The notes under the pieces are model-generated. The model saw only the letters and a list, made by a program, of their open reading frames with translations, did no database searches and had not been told where the DNA came from. From Gimesia algae (GTDB lineage: Bacteria > Planctomycetota > Planctomycetia > Planctomycetales > Planctomycetaceae), in assembly GCF_007746795.1 (NCBI RefSeq), contig NZ_CP036343.1, forward strand, positions 1,988,531 to 2,052,530: a stretch of 64,000 nt of DNA, read 5' to 3'. Below, one piece after another: positions 55,961-64,000 of the stretch. The position numbers were made by a program, and so were the translations under genes. The first letter of the stretch is position 1. Every line of letters begins with the position of its first letter.

Positions 55961-56299
55961 TGTCTGGCACTATAGGTAATGTCTGGAGACTCAATTGAGC
56001 GTTTGCGGTATCAACTTTATTTTACCTTATTCCAGAGTCGACGCAACCTACATCCCAGACGATATCTGCCTCCATCCACGAAACATAGCCCCTGTCTGAC
56101 AGATCTGGTTTCGCGCCTGATCTGTACATTTTTGAACAACACCTGAGAAACTGCGAATCACATAACCAACTGACATATTAAGTTTTACGACGACAGCAAA
56201 TATCTTGACATCTGCCTTCCCGCACCCACTTTCAAGCTGCTGATCCATCGGGGCAAGCAGCCGGCTTCCTTTCCTGCGCGGAATCTTTTTTAACCTCAC
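55961..56299. other. Unassigned DNA between repeat copy 3 and element E2
   Basis: About 340 bp with no supported gene; a 96-codon minus-strand frame at 56048-56338 has no ribosome binding site or family resemblance. Confidence 0.35.
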
Positions 56300-56422
56300 C
56301 TGCCCTTGTCCTCCTCCTGAAAAACGGCGCTCACTCACTGAACAGATTCGACTTGACTCCCACCTGCTCCCAACCAGAATAAGCGCCTAACTGAGTCGCG
56401 CGCGTGCCCAGTTTACAGTGCA

Positions 56423-56773
56423 CTAAAACACGAGCCACTTGTTCCAGGTCATCACTAATAATAAGCCTGTTTTTTCCAGATTTACACTGCCTGAAACAGC
56501 ACCAGTTCGCCATGTATGCCTGCGGGTCGCCACACTTCGCAGAACTTCGTCCCGGAACCGCTTCAGTACCGCCTCATATCGGGTCCCCATCAACACCGAT
56601 CGCCACATTTTATTGTTCATCCCCCTTGACCTCCCCATGCCCTTCCCGAAAATAAGCCACCATGCAACGGAACACAGACAGCAGATCGCTCCCCCAACAA
56701 TGTTAAAAAGACTCAAGGTCATTTCACGCACCCGGGTGACAGAGTTGGCTTGCCCAACGGTGATGGTAGTCAC
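56423..56773 (-). pseudogene. E2-borne small membrane protein gene, probably decaying; unknown function
   Basis: A 116-codon frame with one hydrophobic segment (LFNIVGGAICCLCSVAWWLI), then KMWRSVLMGTRYEAVLKRF, LRSVATRRHTWRTG, VSGSVNLEKTG and NKWLVF. At the C-terminus it stops early (TAG), but CTVNWARARLS continues in frame, as in the copy in E1. E1 in turn has a stop earlier in the frame. The conserved protein sequence between two otherwise diverged copies suggests a former gene family. I do not recognise it. Confidence 0.5.
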
Positions 56774-56844
56774 AGCTTCCTTACAAGTTTCTCAACGAAT
56801 TATAAAGATCGGCTCCAATCCCCGCAGATGAAAATCCCTCACCA

Positions 56845-56944
56845 CGAGAGCGCATCACATTTAACGATCCCGTCTCTCAATCTATTATACTCAGTCCGAA
56901 TGGCTCTGGAGACGCGATCGTAAAACGGAACACAGTTTAGTCTG
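56845..56944 (+). repeat. 95-bp intergenic repeat, copy 4
   Basis: GAGAGCGCATCACATTTAAC, stem CGTCTC...GAGACG, TCTATTATACTCAGTCC, and end GTAAAACGGAACACAGTTTA. It ends 16 bp from the stop codon of the minus-strand gene at 56961. Confidence 0.8.
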
Positions 56945-56960
56945 CGATCCGATTTTATGA

Positions 56961-59900
56961 TTATCGATAAATGATTTTCAGATAATCAGAAGCGTCCAAT
57001 GGAATAGCAAACTTGACGGCTCCATCCTGTGCAGATTGAAAGTCAATATTTCCCTGATGTACGGTTTTGATTCGCGCGACTGGTCGATCAACGTGAACGG
57101 TGAATTCCACACGGTTAAGTGAATCCAGCGTATAATTCGCAAGTGGAATCACAATGCCTTTCTCCGATTTCAAAACGACGGCATCCACCAGAGGCACACT
57201 GCACGTCAGCGGTTTATTGATACCGACTTCCCGTACCGGCCGGAGAATGAATTTCCTGACCTCCGCGGAAAACTCCCAGGGATTATAAGACCGTTCAAGC
57301 CTGGATCTAATCACCTGGGGCGCGACTACTTTCCCAGCCAAATCCAACGCCGGGGTTGGGTTTTCGTCCTGCTCCCCGGGCGTGACCTCTTCACTCTGCT
57401 GCAATGCCCGGCGAGCATCGACTGCCTGTTTGATATAAGACAGTCCTGGCAGAAATCCCATCGAATAGACCTTGCCTTTACCCACTGCTCCAATCACAAC
57501 GCCCGCATCGCTTTCGATCTTACGCTCAGGCCTGGGCGTTTGTTTTTGAGAAACGGAAAGCACTTCCATCTCCGTTTGACCGGCTTTGACGATAGATACA
57601 GGTCGTAAAATATGCACATATGAACCAGAATTCAGAAATACCTGATGCTCTGTTACCGCTTCCCGCATGACAGGTAAATGGTCGTTGAATTCTGTAAGGG
57701 GACGATTAAATTCATCCCGCATGGCCGCCCCCGCTGTGAGTACCAAGACGCCTCCCCCCTTCACCCACTCTGTCAATTTTTCCGCCGCTGCCCGTGTGAG
57801 GTTCGGCCCGGATGCATAGCAGACTTTGTAATCTGAAAGCAGTCCTCGCTCAAGTTGTGCTTCACCGATAAAATCCACGGGAACCTGTTCGTGAGCCAGT
57901 GCCATCCACGTGTGCATACGGTTGAAGCCGTAAGCATGATTCCGCTTGACTGTCCAGGCATCAGACGACGATGAATACAAAATGGCAACTTCCGCCGGAT
58001 CGGCGGCCGCATCGATCAGCAGGTCTTCCGCACCACCAATCTCATAAGTCACTTCTGCATTAGCCCGCCAGGTTTCGGGGTGGTTGTACCAGGTATGACT
58101 CTTCCACGCAGGTCCGCCTTCATGGCTGCCCCAACTGACCCCATAAGAAAAGTTCTTCCAGATCCGGATTCCGCGTGCCGTCTCGCTCGCTGCTTTTGTT
58201 TTAATATCCCAGGGCTTTCGTCCCGCATGTGCAACCAGATAATGCCCCAGAGTCTGCCCGTGCTCGCGCGATGCCGCACGCATCAGATCCACATTGTAAG
58301 CACCACATTGATAGCTCGATGCACCGTTCGCCCAATCCTCACTCCAGATCGCATTCTGGTTTTCGACATCAAGAAGTTCAAAGTAATCGACTCCCTGAGA
58401 GTAGAAATTCGCGGCGTAGGTAGCACCGTCACTGAAATTCACCAGCGTTGGCAATTCTCTGCCGTAAGATGATTCTAATATCTCACGTTGGGCAGCCATG
58501 AAGTCTCCCAGCGCCCGGGTGCGAAATCGCTGTGTGAAATAATGCAAGGCAGGAAACTGATCACGGTCGCTTTCTAAAACCGGTTTCACGGCATCCCAGT
58601 TCTCAACCAGTAAATCAGCAGGAGTTTTATCGAGTTTTTTTAGCCAGACGCGGAATGCCTGGTGATACGCCGGATCTGCCACCATAAAACTGGCAGGCTG
58701 CCCCGTGGGCTCATCGGTCAGCATACAGTATACAATGTCTTCAGTTTTCTTTCCCGATTCGAAAAACTCATGCGCATGGACTGCTGCTCTGGTACGCATT
58801 GCTTCCAGATCTGGTTGGCAGAACGATTTATTCTTGCTCAACCAGATTCCACCGTGTAGATAATGCTTGTCTCGATTGGAAAACCCAAAGTAATCGAGCG
58901 TTTTCCACTCGCGATCGATGATCGATTGATCGACTTCAGTGCCATAACCGCCGACTGTCGCACTGACAAAAAAAGGAATTTTGTCTGGTTTTTTTCCTGT
59001 TTGAGGCCAGTCATACGCGTCCGCTATTTTTCCTGTCGCCTCCGCAAACTCCTTGTCTCGTTTCATTCGAGACAGATTCTCAGCCGTCAGCAAATTTGGT
59101 GGCATCACCACCACCAGGCCATTCGGCTGACTGTCGACCTCCATCGTTCTGACAATCGCCGCATCCTCTGGCGCAGTCGCAAATTCGAATTTTGCCTGGA
59201 GTCGATCTGCCCGATCCGCATAGGTATAACGCGCAGTAATATTCAGAATCGCACCGCTGTCCTGATACAACATCGGCGTAATATTGCACCACGGGGTTGT
59301 CTCACCACTTGCCAGTAACTGGTCTTGTTCCGGCCGCAAGCCTGGTTTCGCTCCTGCCCGCGAAAGATGCCAGTGTCCGTACCAGGGAGAACGATAGTGA
59401 TCCGCAAAGATATGAACCTGGAGAGGTTTTTCATAAATATCCGCCAGTCTTACCCGCAACCAGGTTTGTGGTCCATAAGGGGAAAAATCGGGCTTGGCTG
59501 CCTTATCCGTTGTGATCAGAAAACAATCGACATTTCGTACATAGCCTGAACAGTTTTTCGATTCATATTTACTCAATGTCAGAGTGTGCTCTCCGGCTGC
59601 AAGAGGGGTATCAAGCTGATCCCAGACATAAGCCCAGTTTTTAACGCCTGGCCTTGTTTCCAGATCAAAGACTTTCCGGGCGATCATTTTTTCATTCGAA
59701 GAAACTGCGACTTCAAATGGGCCGCGCCGCGTACTGCTGTAGTTGTGACGCACCCAGATCCGATAGTCTCCCGCTTCTGGAACAGTGAACCTGGCTGTCG
59801 CTAATCCGCGCGTCTCTCCGCTCGAACCATTCAGCGCCTTGACCCCCGAAGCCCCCCGCGCTGTAACATTGACTTTCCAGCCATCGGAAGAAATCGTAAA

Positions 59901-60005
59901 TGCTTCTGCTTCTAAAAATGTGGGCTCTGCGCAAAACACGCTTTCTGAGTTGACAGCGAATCCCACAACCAGGGCCAATATTCTGACTAACTGTTTATTT
60001 TTCAT
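56961..60005 (-). CDS. Large secreted glycoside-hydrolase-like protein (GH42-like architecture)
   Basis: A 1014-residue exported protein. A signal peptide (residues 1-26) is followed by a carbohydrate-binding-like beta-sandwich (about 28-165: TARFTVPEAGDYRIWVRHNY) and another beta domain (about 175-305). The middle (about 330-690) looks like a TIM barrel of the glycosidase type, with candidate acids in YCMLTDEPTG (near 430) and AIWSEDWANG (near 570). After it comes a Rossmann-like region resembling the beta-galactosidase trimerisation domain (about 690-830: VAILYSSSSDAW, LTEWVKGGGVLVLTAGAAM), and a C-terminal beta domain. The order resembles GH42 and relatives, but the exact family is not certain. 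Probably acts on polysaccharide outside the cytoplasm. Confidence 0.68.
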   Translation of the reverse strand: MKNKQLVRILALVVGFAVNSESVFCAEPTFLEAEAFTISSDGWKVNVTARGASGVKALNGSSGETRGLATARFTVPEAGDYRIWVRHNYSSTRRGPFEVAVSSNEKMIARKVFDLETRPGVKNWAYVWDQLDTPLAAGEHTLTLSKYESKNCSGYVRNVDCFLITTDKAAKPDFSPYGPQTWLRVRLADIYEKPLQVHIFADHYRSPWYGHWHLSRAGAKPGLRPEQDQLLASGETTPWCNITPMLYQDSGAILNITARYTYADRADRLQAKFEFATAPEDAAIVRTMEVDSQPNGLVVVMPPNLLTAENLSRMKRDKEFAEATGKIADAYDWPQTGKKPDKIPFFVSATVGGYGTEVDQSIIDREWKTLDYFGFSNRDKHYLHGGIWLSKNKSFCQPDLEAMRTRAAVHAHEFFESGKKTEDIVYCMLTDEPTGQPASFMVADPAYHQAFRVWLKKLDKTPADLLVENWDAVKPVLESDRDQFPALHYFTQRFRTRALGDFMAAQREILESSYGRELPTLVNFSDGATYAANFYSQGVDYFELLDVENQNAIWSEDWANGASSYQCGAYNVDLMRAASREHGQTLGHYLVAHAGRKPWDIKTKAASETARGIRIWKNFSYGVSWGSHEGGPAWKSHTWYNHPETWRANAEVTYEIGGAEDLLIDAAADPAEVAILYSSSSDAWTVKRNHAYGFNRMHTWMALAHEQVPVDFIGEAQLERGLLSDYKVCYASGPNLTRAAAEKLTEWVKGGGVLVLTAGAAMRDEFNRPLTEFNDHLPVMREAVTEHQVFLNSGSYVHILRPVSIVKAGQTEMEVLSVSQKQTPRPERKIESDAGVVIGAVGKGKVYSMGFLPGLSYIKQAVDARRALQQSEEVTPGEQDENPTPALDLAGKVVAPQVIRSRLERSYNPWEFSAEVRKFILRPVREVGINKPLTCSVPLVDAVVLKSEKGIVIPLANYTLDSLNRVEFTVHVDRPVARIKTVHQGNIDFQSAQDGAVKFAIPLDASDYLKIIYR

Positions 60006-60464
60006 AACTTCCGATGATACTGGATTAGATTTGTCTCTGTATCGAATTCAAACATTCCTGACGGACTCGGCCGTTGAACGATTCAATATCTGCAATATTC
60101 GGACGGTATTCCCAGCCGACTGAAATCCAGAGTAACCTTGTTGAAGTAAGTCCACCAGTCCAAACTCTTCGTTACGGCTTTCACGCTGACCGATTCTGGA
60201 TTTCGTGAAACCAAAGAAACTCACTAGATGAGATCTGCTGCAAGGAAGATCACCGCAGGTTGATCAAGTCGTACGCGCGTTTGATTCTGACAAGGCCAAA
60301 ACCAACAGCCCTTCACTGCAAAAGTGCTCCGCCCCGCATCATGGTGTAACATGCTACTATTTCATTGCATTCGCACAGCAGAAACCGCTACACTAACATA
60401 AATACTCATCCATGTGTCACTGCCTCAATCGATAGATTAGTTTCCTCCAACCCAGGAGCACTCC
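60006..60464. other. Divergent intergenic region with IS3 debris
   Basis: About 460 bp between divergent genes. It includes the IS3 orfB fragment at 60041-60120; the right half should hold the promoter of the gene at 60465. No other feature seen. Confidence 0.4.
60041..60120 (-). pseudogene. IS3-family OrfB (transposase) fragment
   Basis: The minus strand reads VGWEYRPNIADIESFNGRVR then QECLNS before a stop a few codons on. ADIESFNGRVRQECLN fits the conserved ESFNGxxRxECLN block around the catalytic Glu of IS3 OrfB transposases. Only about 25 codons are recognisable. Confidence 0.45.
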
Positions 60465-62006
60465 ATGATTCGCTTGCTAGTGTTCGCGATCGCATTTGCG
60501 CTGACTGCTTCGGTGCATGCTGAAGAAATATCTGAATACGACGTCAGCCTGTTCTCTTTTGACGACCACAGCATCCCGTGGAAATCGAACCTCAAGCTGA
60601 CGATGACACCGCCAGAGAAGCACCCGGACAATCCACTGATCCCGATCGGTGAAAAGGGAGCATGCGATGAAGGCGGCGTTCAATTCTACGGTTCGATGCT
60701 TGAGCACGATGGGAAATATAAACTCTGGTACGTCGCTCTGGACGATACCGTTTTCAAGCGGGCGTACAAAGGCCTGCGCGTCGCCTACGCGGAGAGCGAC
60801 GATGGCATTCACTGGACTAAACCCAATCTCGGACTGGTCGAATATCGAGGCAACACCAACAACAATCTGGTCGCCGTTGATCCTCCAGAAGCCTGCACCA
60901 TTCATATGATCGTACTTCACGAAGCGGACGAGCCCGATCCCACGCGCCGCTTCAAGATGATGATGAATGTGCAGACCCGACTGGCCGCGCGCAAGAAAAA
61001 CGTCGCCACATCGGTTGCTTTCTACAGCGCAGACGGACTGCGCTGGCGGGCTGCCACGAAGATGGAGTTCCAGAACGGCCAGATTAAAGATGAGTACCGC
61101 ACCTTGCCGCCTGTGCATTTCGAGCAGGGCGGGCTGTTTCGCTGGAAGGGCATGTATCACCTCACCGGCCAACAGATTACTCCCTGGGTGTACCAGGCCG
61201 ATGGCAAAGTGTCGGGGAGAGTGATGACAACATACCGCTCGCCGGATTTGATTCACTGGCAGGAGGCGCCCGCTTTCGGTTTCATGCGCGGCACCGCCAT
61301 CGGCATTCCCGGCAAACCCGCTGAAGATGAGGAAGCACACTTACCCTCGTCGGTCTGGCATCGCAATAATGTACTGCTGGGCGTCTACGGGATCTGGCGG
61401 GGGGCTCCCGAGTGGAAAGATCGCATCATCGATCTTGGCCTCAATATCAGCAACAATGGCATTCACTTCCGCGAACCGATCCGCGACTACGTGCTCATCA
61501 AAGCCGGTCAAGCTGGCGAGTGGGACGTGGGCGGGCTGCTTCAGGGACAGGGCTTCGCCCATGTCGGCGACGAGACCTATATCTACTACGGGGCCTGGGA
61601 TTTGACAGTGGCCCCGAAATTCCCACCACGTGGCGGCGTGGGAGTGGTGAAGATGCGACGCGATGGCTTCGGTTATCTGTCGCGCATCGACGAAAGTGCC
61701 GCCGCGGTTTTTGACACCACGACAATTCATCCACAGCAGAACGGTGTCCGCCTGATTGCCAATATAGACCAGGCGAATGTCGGAACCCCGCCGCTCGTCG
61801 AACTGATCGATGACCGGGGCAAACCGCTCGCCAACTATTCCGGCAAGAACGCTGCGAAACTCAACCGGAACGGCACACGTCAAGATATCGTCTGGCCCGC
61901 TACCAACGGCACCGAGATTGCCGTCACCGAACCGTTCTCAATTCGCGTGACGCTCGCTAACGACAGCGGCGCTCACATCTACGCGCTCTACGTCGATCAA
62001 AACTGA
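60465..62006 (+). CDS. Secreted beta-propeller glycoside-hydrolase-like protein
   Basis: A 513-residue exported protein with a signal peptide (residues 1-20, ending VHAEE) and a CAGGAG ribosome binding site. Repeated blade motifs of GH43/GH32-type five-bladed propellers are visible: EHDGKYKLWYVA, YAESDDGIHWTKPNLGLVEY, SADGLRWR, YRSPDLIHWQEAPAFG, ISNNGIHFREPI and DETYIYYGAWD. A beta-sandwich follows (about 420-513). Acidic residues at blade starts (EGGVQFY, EAHLPSS, EWDVGG) may be catalytic. Likely removes sugars from a polysaccharide; it is divergent from the other glycosidase-like gene at 56961. Confidence 0.75.
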   Translation: MIRLLVFAIAFALTASVHAEEISEYDVSLFSFDDHSIPWKSNLKLTMTPPEKHPDNPLIPIGEKGACDEGGVQFYGSMLEHDGKYKLWYVALDDTVFKRAYKGLRVAYAESDDGIHWTKPNLGLVEYRGNTNNNLVAVDPPEACTIHMIVLHEADEPDPTRRFKMMMNVQTRLAARKKNVATSVAFYSADGLRWRAATKMEFQNGQIKDEYRTLPPVHFEQGGLFRWKGMYHLTGQQITPWVYQADGKVSGRVMTTYRSPDLIHWQEAPAFGFMRGTAIGIPGKPAEDEEAHLPSSVWHRNNVLLGVYGIWRGAPEWKDRIIDLGLNISNNGIHFREPIRDYVLIKAGQAGEWDVGGLLQGQGFAHVGDETYIYYGAWDLTVAPKFPPRGGVGVVKMRRDGFGYLSRIDESAAAVFDTTTIHPQQNGVRLIANIDQANVGTPPLVELIDDRGKPLANYSGKNAAKLNRNGTRQDIVWPATNGTEIAVTEPFSIRVTLANDSGAHIYALYVDQN

Positions 62007-62325
62007 GTTGGATGATCTCTGTTTTTCCGTATCATCACCACTACGCAAGTTGACATCAATCTTCAAAAGGCCGAAATTGGAACGACCTATGGATTCCTGT
62101 TATCTCATCCGAATTTCGGCAATCATAATGATCGATCGGTTTTGAAGACACTTTCATCCCATCGAACTGGTCTTCGGCTGTGATCTATTGGCGCGCCCTA
62201 TGCACCTGCAGCACGATGGTTTATAAAAGTAACCCCTACACACTGATCGCGTTCGACACCCGGTCAAATTCACTGATTCAGCCTAACCGTATCTCCAACA
62301 TAATCATTTATCAGGAAAAGAGACA
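62007..62325. other. Intergenic gap before the nucleotide kinase gene
   Basis: About 320 bp with no supported gene. Confidence 0.35.
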
Positions 62326-63372
62326 ATGGTCGAAAGCAATGAGCAAACCCCCAATACTTTTTTTATCGAAGTGTCTGGATCTGGTCTGCCTGAAGTAGAT
62401 GGTCTCTTCGTTCCTTCCACGGCACCGCCTGCGAAATCGGAATCGGGAACCATATCCAGCCTCGGCTACTGGAACGGCAAAATGGCGTGGGATCGCGCGG
62501 ATGGAAAGTCTGCCAGAAGCCCTGCGCTCTCCTATTCCAACAGCTACACATCCTGGAGAATCTGCCGTCTCGATGGTCATCTGGCATACGACATTACCTG
62601 TGAAGATGCGCTGCCACCCACCGACAGAGAATGGCACGTCTACAAAAAAGGAGTCGCACCTGCGCCTCAAGTCGTAATCCACCACTACGATCCGCGAGAG
62701 CCCTGCCCCGAGCCCAACGTTGTGTTTGTACTGGGCGGCCCCGGTGCTGGAAAAGGCACGATGTGCGAGCTTGCCGAGTCTCAACTGGGCTGGACCCACT
62801 TATCCACGGGTGATCTTTGCCGAGCCGCGCGTCAGGTGGGCGGTCCGAACGCCGTCCTCATCGAAGAATTCATCACGGCCGGAAAGCTGGTACCCAATGA
62901 AATCATTGTGACACTGCTGAAAGACAAGATGGAAACGGTTATTAGAACAACAGGCAGGAACAACTTCCTGCTGGATGGATTCCCCCGCTCTCTGTCCAAT
63001 CTGGAAGCGTGGCATGCGATCTTCGGCAAGGAAGCGGAACTGCCAAAACTTTTGTACCTCGAATGTCCGTACCCTGTTCTTGAGCAGCGTATCCTGGGCC
63101 GAGCCAAATACTCCGGCAGAAGTGACGACAATGTTGAGAGTATCAAGCTGAGATTCGACACCTTCAAGGCAGAAACGCTGCCTACCGTTGAACACTTCAA
63201 GAGCAAAAACAAGTGTGTCGAAATTGACACCAGTCAAGATCGTCAGGCCGTCTATTCTCTCGTCGCCAGCAACCTCGCAGAGTACACCGATCCCAAGTTC
63301 GCTGCCAGGCCGCTCACCGAAAGAGCCGAGATGCTTCTCGGTTTAAGAGCTTATCCCAAACAGGAAAAATAA
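62326..63372 (+). CDS. UMP-CMP/adenylate kinase-type nucleotide kinase with novel N-terminal module
   Basis: A 348-residue protein in two parts. Residues 132-325 are a short-type nucleoside monophosphate kinase: P-loop GGPGAGKGT (137-145), STGDLCR (160-166), the NMP-binding DGFPRS (217-222), and GRAKYSGRSDDNVESIKLRF with no long LID. The GRSDDN pattern is typical of eukaryotic UMP-CMP kinases. Residues 1-130 are a separate module I cannot name: SGSGLPEVDGLFVP, SLGYWNGKMAWDRADGKSAR, WRICRLDGHLAYDI and WHVYKKGVAPAP. No signal peptide. The enzyme would transfer phosphate from ATP to UMP, CMP or AMP; the module may bind a ligand or membrane. GGAAAAGAG precedes the ATG. Gene origin from a eukaryote is possible. 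Confidence 0.82.
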   Translation: MVESNEQTPNTFFIEVSGSGLPEVDGLFVPSTAPPAKSESGTISSLGYWNGKMAWDRADGKSARSPALSYSNSYTSWRICRLDGHLAYDITCEDALPPTDREWHVYKKGVAPAPQVVIHHYDPREPCPEPNVVFVLGGPGAGKGTMCELAESQLGWTHLSTGDLCRAARQVGGPNAVLIEEFITAGKLVPNEIIVTLLKDKMETVIRTTGRNNFLLDGFPRSLSNLEAWHAIFGKEAELPKLLYLECPYPVLEQRILGRAKYSGRSDDNVESIKLRFDTFKAETLPTVEHFKSKNKCVEIDTSQDRQAVYSLVASNLAEYTDPKFAARPLTERAEMLLGLRAYPKQEK

Positions 63373-63642
63373 TAAGGCGGTGCTGATCCCGAGTGCGTTT
63401 TCCAATTGTGTGACATGCCATAAAGGCTGCATACACATCCGGATTCAGTCATGATTGCGGATGTCTGATTTGTCATTTTTCCTCAGTCAAGATAGAAAAG
63501 AACTGCTATACAAGGAACTTTACTGGATTCATTGCAGTGTGTCGTTTACGATAATGTTATCAGGCGATGGCGTTTCAGGGCTGCTAACCTGACGAGTCGC
63601 CAAGGCCTCATTCCCCTGACGGCATTGTCTTTACGCAATTAC
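63373..63642. other. Intergenic gap after the kinase gene
   Basis: No gene seen; the 95-bp repeat follows. Confidence 0.35.
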
Positions 63643-63738
63643 TAGGGCACATCACATTTAACCATCGCGTCTCTCAATTTATTATACTTGATCCGATTGG
63701 CCCTGGAGACACTACAGTAAAACTGGACACAGTCTAAT
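63643..63738 (+). repeat. 95-bp intergenic repeat, copy 5
   Basis: AGGGCACATCACATTTAACC, CGCGTCTCTCAATTTATTAT, CCCTGGAGACACTACAG and GTAAAACTGGACACAGTC with one mismatch in the stem. It ends 26 bp before the start codon of the gene at 63765. Confidence 0.75.
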
Positions 63739-63764
63739 CACAGGTTTGAAAAGCGAGCTCTCCC

Positions 63765-64000
63765 ATGCGGTTCCTGTTTGTTCTGCTCTCCGTATCATTA
63801 CTGATCGTCACGGATGCCCTCGCGGGAGATCCGATTCAACTGCCAGTGACCAAAGACAACTCGATCGTCATGGTGGATGGCGAGTGGTCGCTGAACGCCG
63901 GTCAACAGGGGCGAATTCGCATCAAAGGCAACCAGCATATTGTCGCGATGGCGTTTGACACGTCTGCCATCGCAGGAAAACGAGTGAAAAGCGCAACGCT
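63765..64000 (+). CDS. Exported protein, partial (C-terminus outside window)
   Basis: Open to the window edge (78 codons and a partial one). ATG 63765 gives a signal peptide (FLFVLLSVSLLIVTDALAG) and then PIQLPVTKDNSIVMVDGEW, followed by QHIVAMAFDTSAIAGKRVK. A short beta-rich start of this kind (LP.. KD.. SI) is often seen in CBM96/DNRLRE-type carbohydrate-binding modules, so the rest may be a polysaccharide-acting protein. Too little is visible to be sure. GAGCT upstream is a weak ribosome binding site. Confidence 0.55.
   Translation, partial: MRFLFVLLSVSLLIVTDALAGDPIQLPVTKDNSIVMVDGEWSLNAGQQGRIRIKGNQHIVAMAFDTSAIAGKRVKSAT

Larger units (their letters stand above)
56300..56945 (-). repeat. 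Long dispersed element E2 (paired with E1 at 27787-28470)
   Basis: Homologous to E1 at both ends, with a diverged centre. It contains the minus-strand gene fragment at 56423-56773 and ends with the 95-bp repeat copy 4. Confidence 0.65.

Overview
ORGANISM. The window reads as the chromosome of a planctomycete, most likely Gimesia or a close relative (inferred; no rRNA or other phylogenetic marker gene is present). The evidence is repeated pairing of planctomycete-type PSCyt/DUF1549/DUF1553 proteins with DUF1501 proteins, a DUF1552-DUF1592 pair, a DUF1559 pseudopilin-like protein, a Rhodopirellula-type ECF sigma factor next to a FecR-like protein, Ser/Thr kinases with a DWG motif and WD repeats, and a Calx-beta/dockerin exoprotein. 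Base composition is near 50% G+C, apart from an A+T-rich block inside the Calx-beta gene. No tRNA, rRNA, CRISPR array or phage module was seen.  LAYOUT. (1) 1-6.1 kb: the end of an IS21-family element (istA continues past base 1) abuts a Calx-beta/dockerin/metalloprotease gene that has lost its 5' end; an IS3 orfA fragment follows. (2) 6.5-7.6 kb: secreted SGNH hydrolase. (3) 7.9-11.9 kb: arsenic island, arsR, an in-frame arsM-arsD fusion, two-domain arsA, then the wreck of a VOC-protein start joined to the end of an ArsG-type permease. (4) 12.2-20 kb: Ser/Thr kinase (WD domain reduced to one repeat), LamG/cytochrome/DUF1549/DUF1553 protein, DUF1501 protein. (5) 20.3-27.1 kb, minus strand: ECF sigma, FecR-like protein, DUF1549/DUF1553/LamG protein, DUF1501 protein. 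(6) 28.8-38.6 kb, minus strand: MoxR-DUF58-membrane protein-VWA-VWA (Bat-like) operon ending in two planctomycete-type exported or membrane-anchored proteins, one of 1320 residues. (7) 39.1-46 kb: DUF2007 gene with a nonsense codon, lone DUF1501 protein, ZIP transporter, exported methyltransferase, acetolactate-decarboxylase-like protein, IS1380 fragment, small membrane protein. (8) 46.2-55.6 kb, minus strand: PQQ-type beta-propeller plus CxxCH protein, DUF1559 protein, Cys-rich exported protein, DUF1552/DUF1592 pair. (9) 57-64 kb: two secreted glycoside-hydrolase-like proteins, a nucleotide kinase with an unusual N-terminal module, and the start of another exported protein.  HOW IT FITS TOGETHER. 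Most of the gene content is envelope or exported machinery for polymer breakdown (PSCyt/DUF1501 pairs, glycosidase-like proteins, SGNH hydrolase), each cluster with its own regulator. The arsenic genes form a separate regulon with two near-identical ArsR-type operators.  UNEXPLAINED STRUCTURE. Intergenic DNA carries at least three dispersed repeat families: a roughly 95-bp element (five copies plus a fragment) with a GCGTCTC/GAGACGC stem; a leader element with a 7-5-7 dyad and a conserved downstream box directly upstream of four unrelated genes (two copies belong to a 167-bp repeat); and a roughly 650-bp element present twice that carries a decaying minus-strand gene. Four IS-derived fragments are scattered among them.
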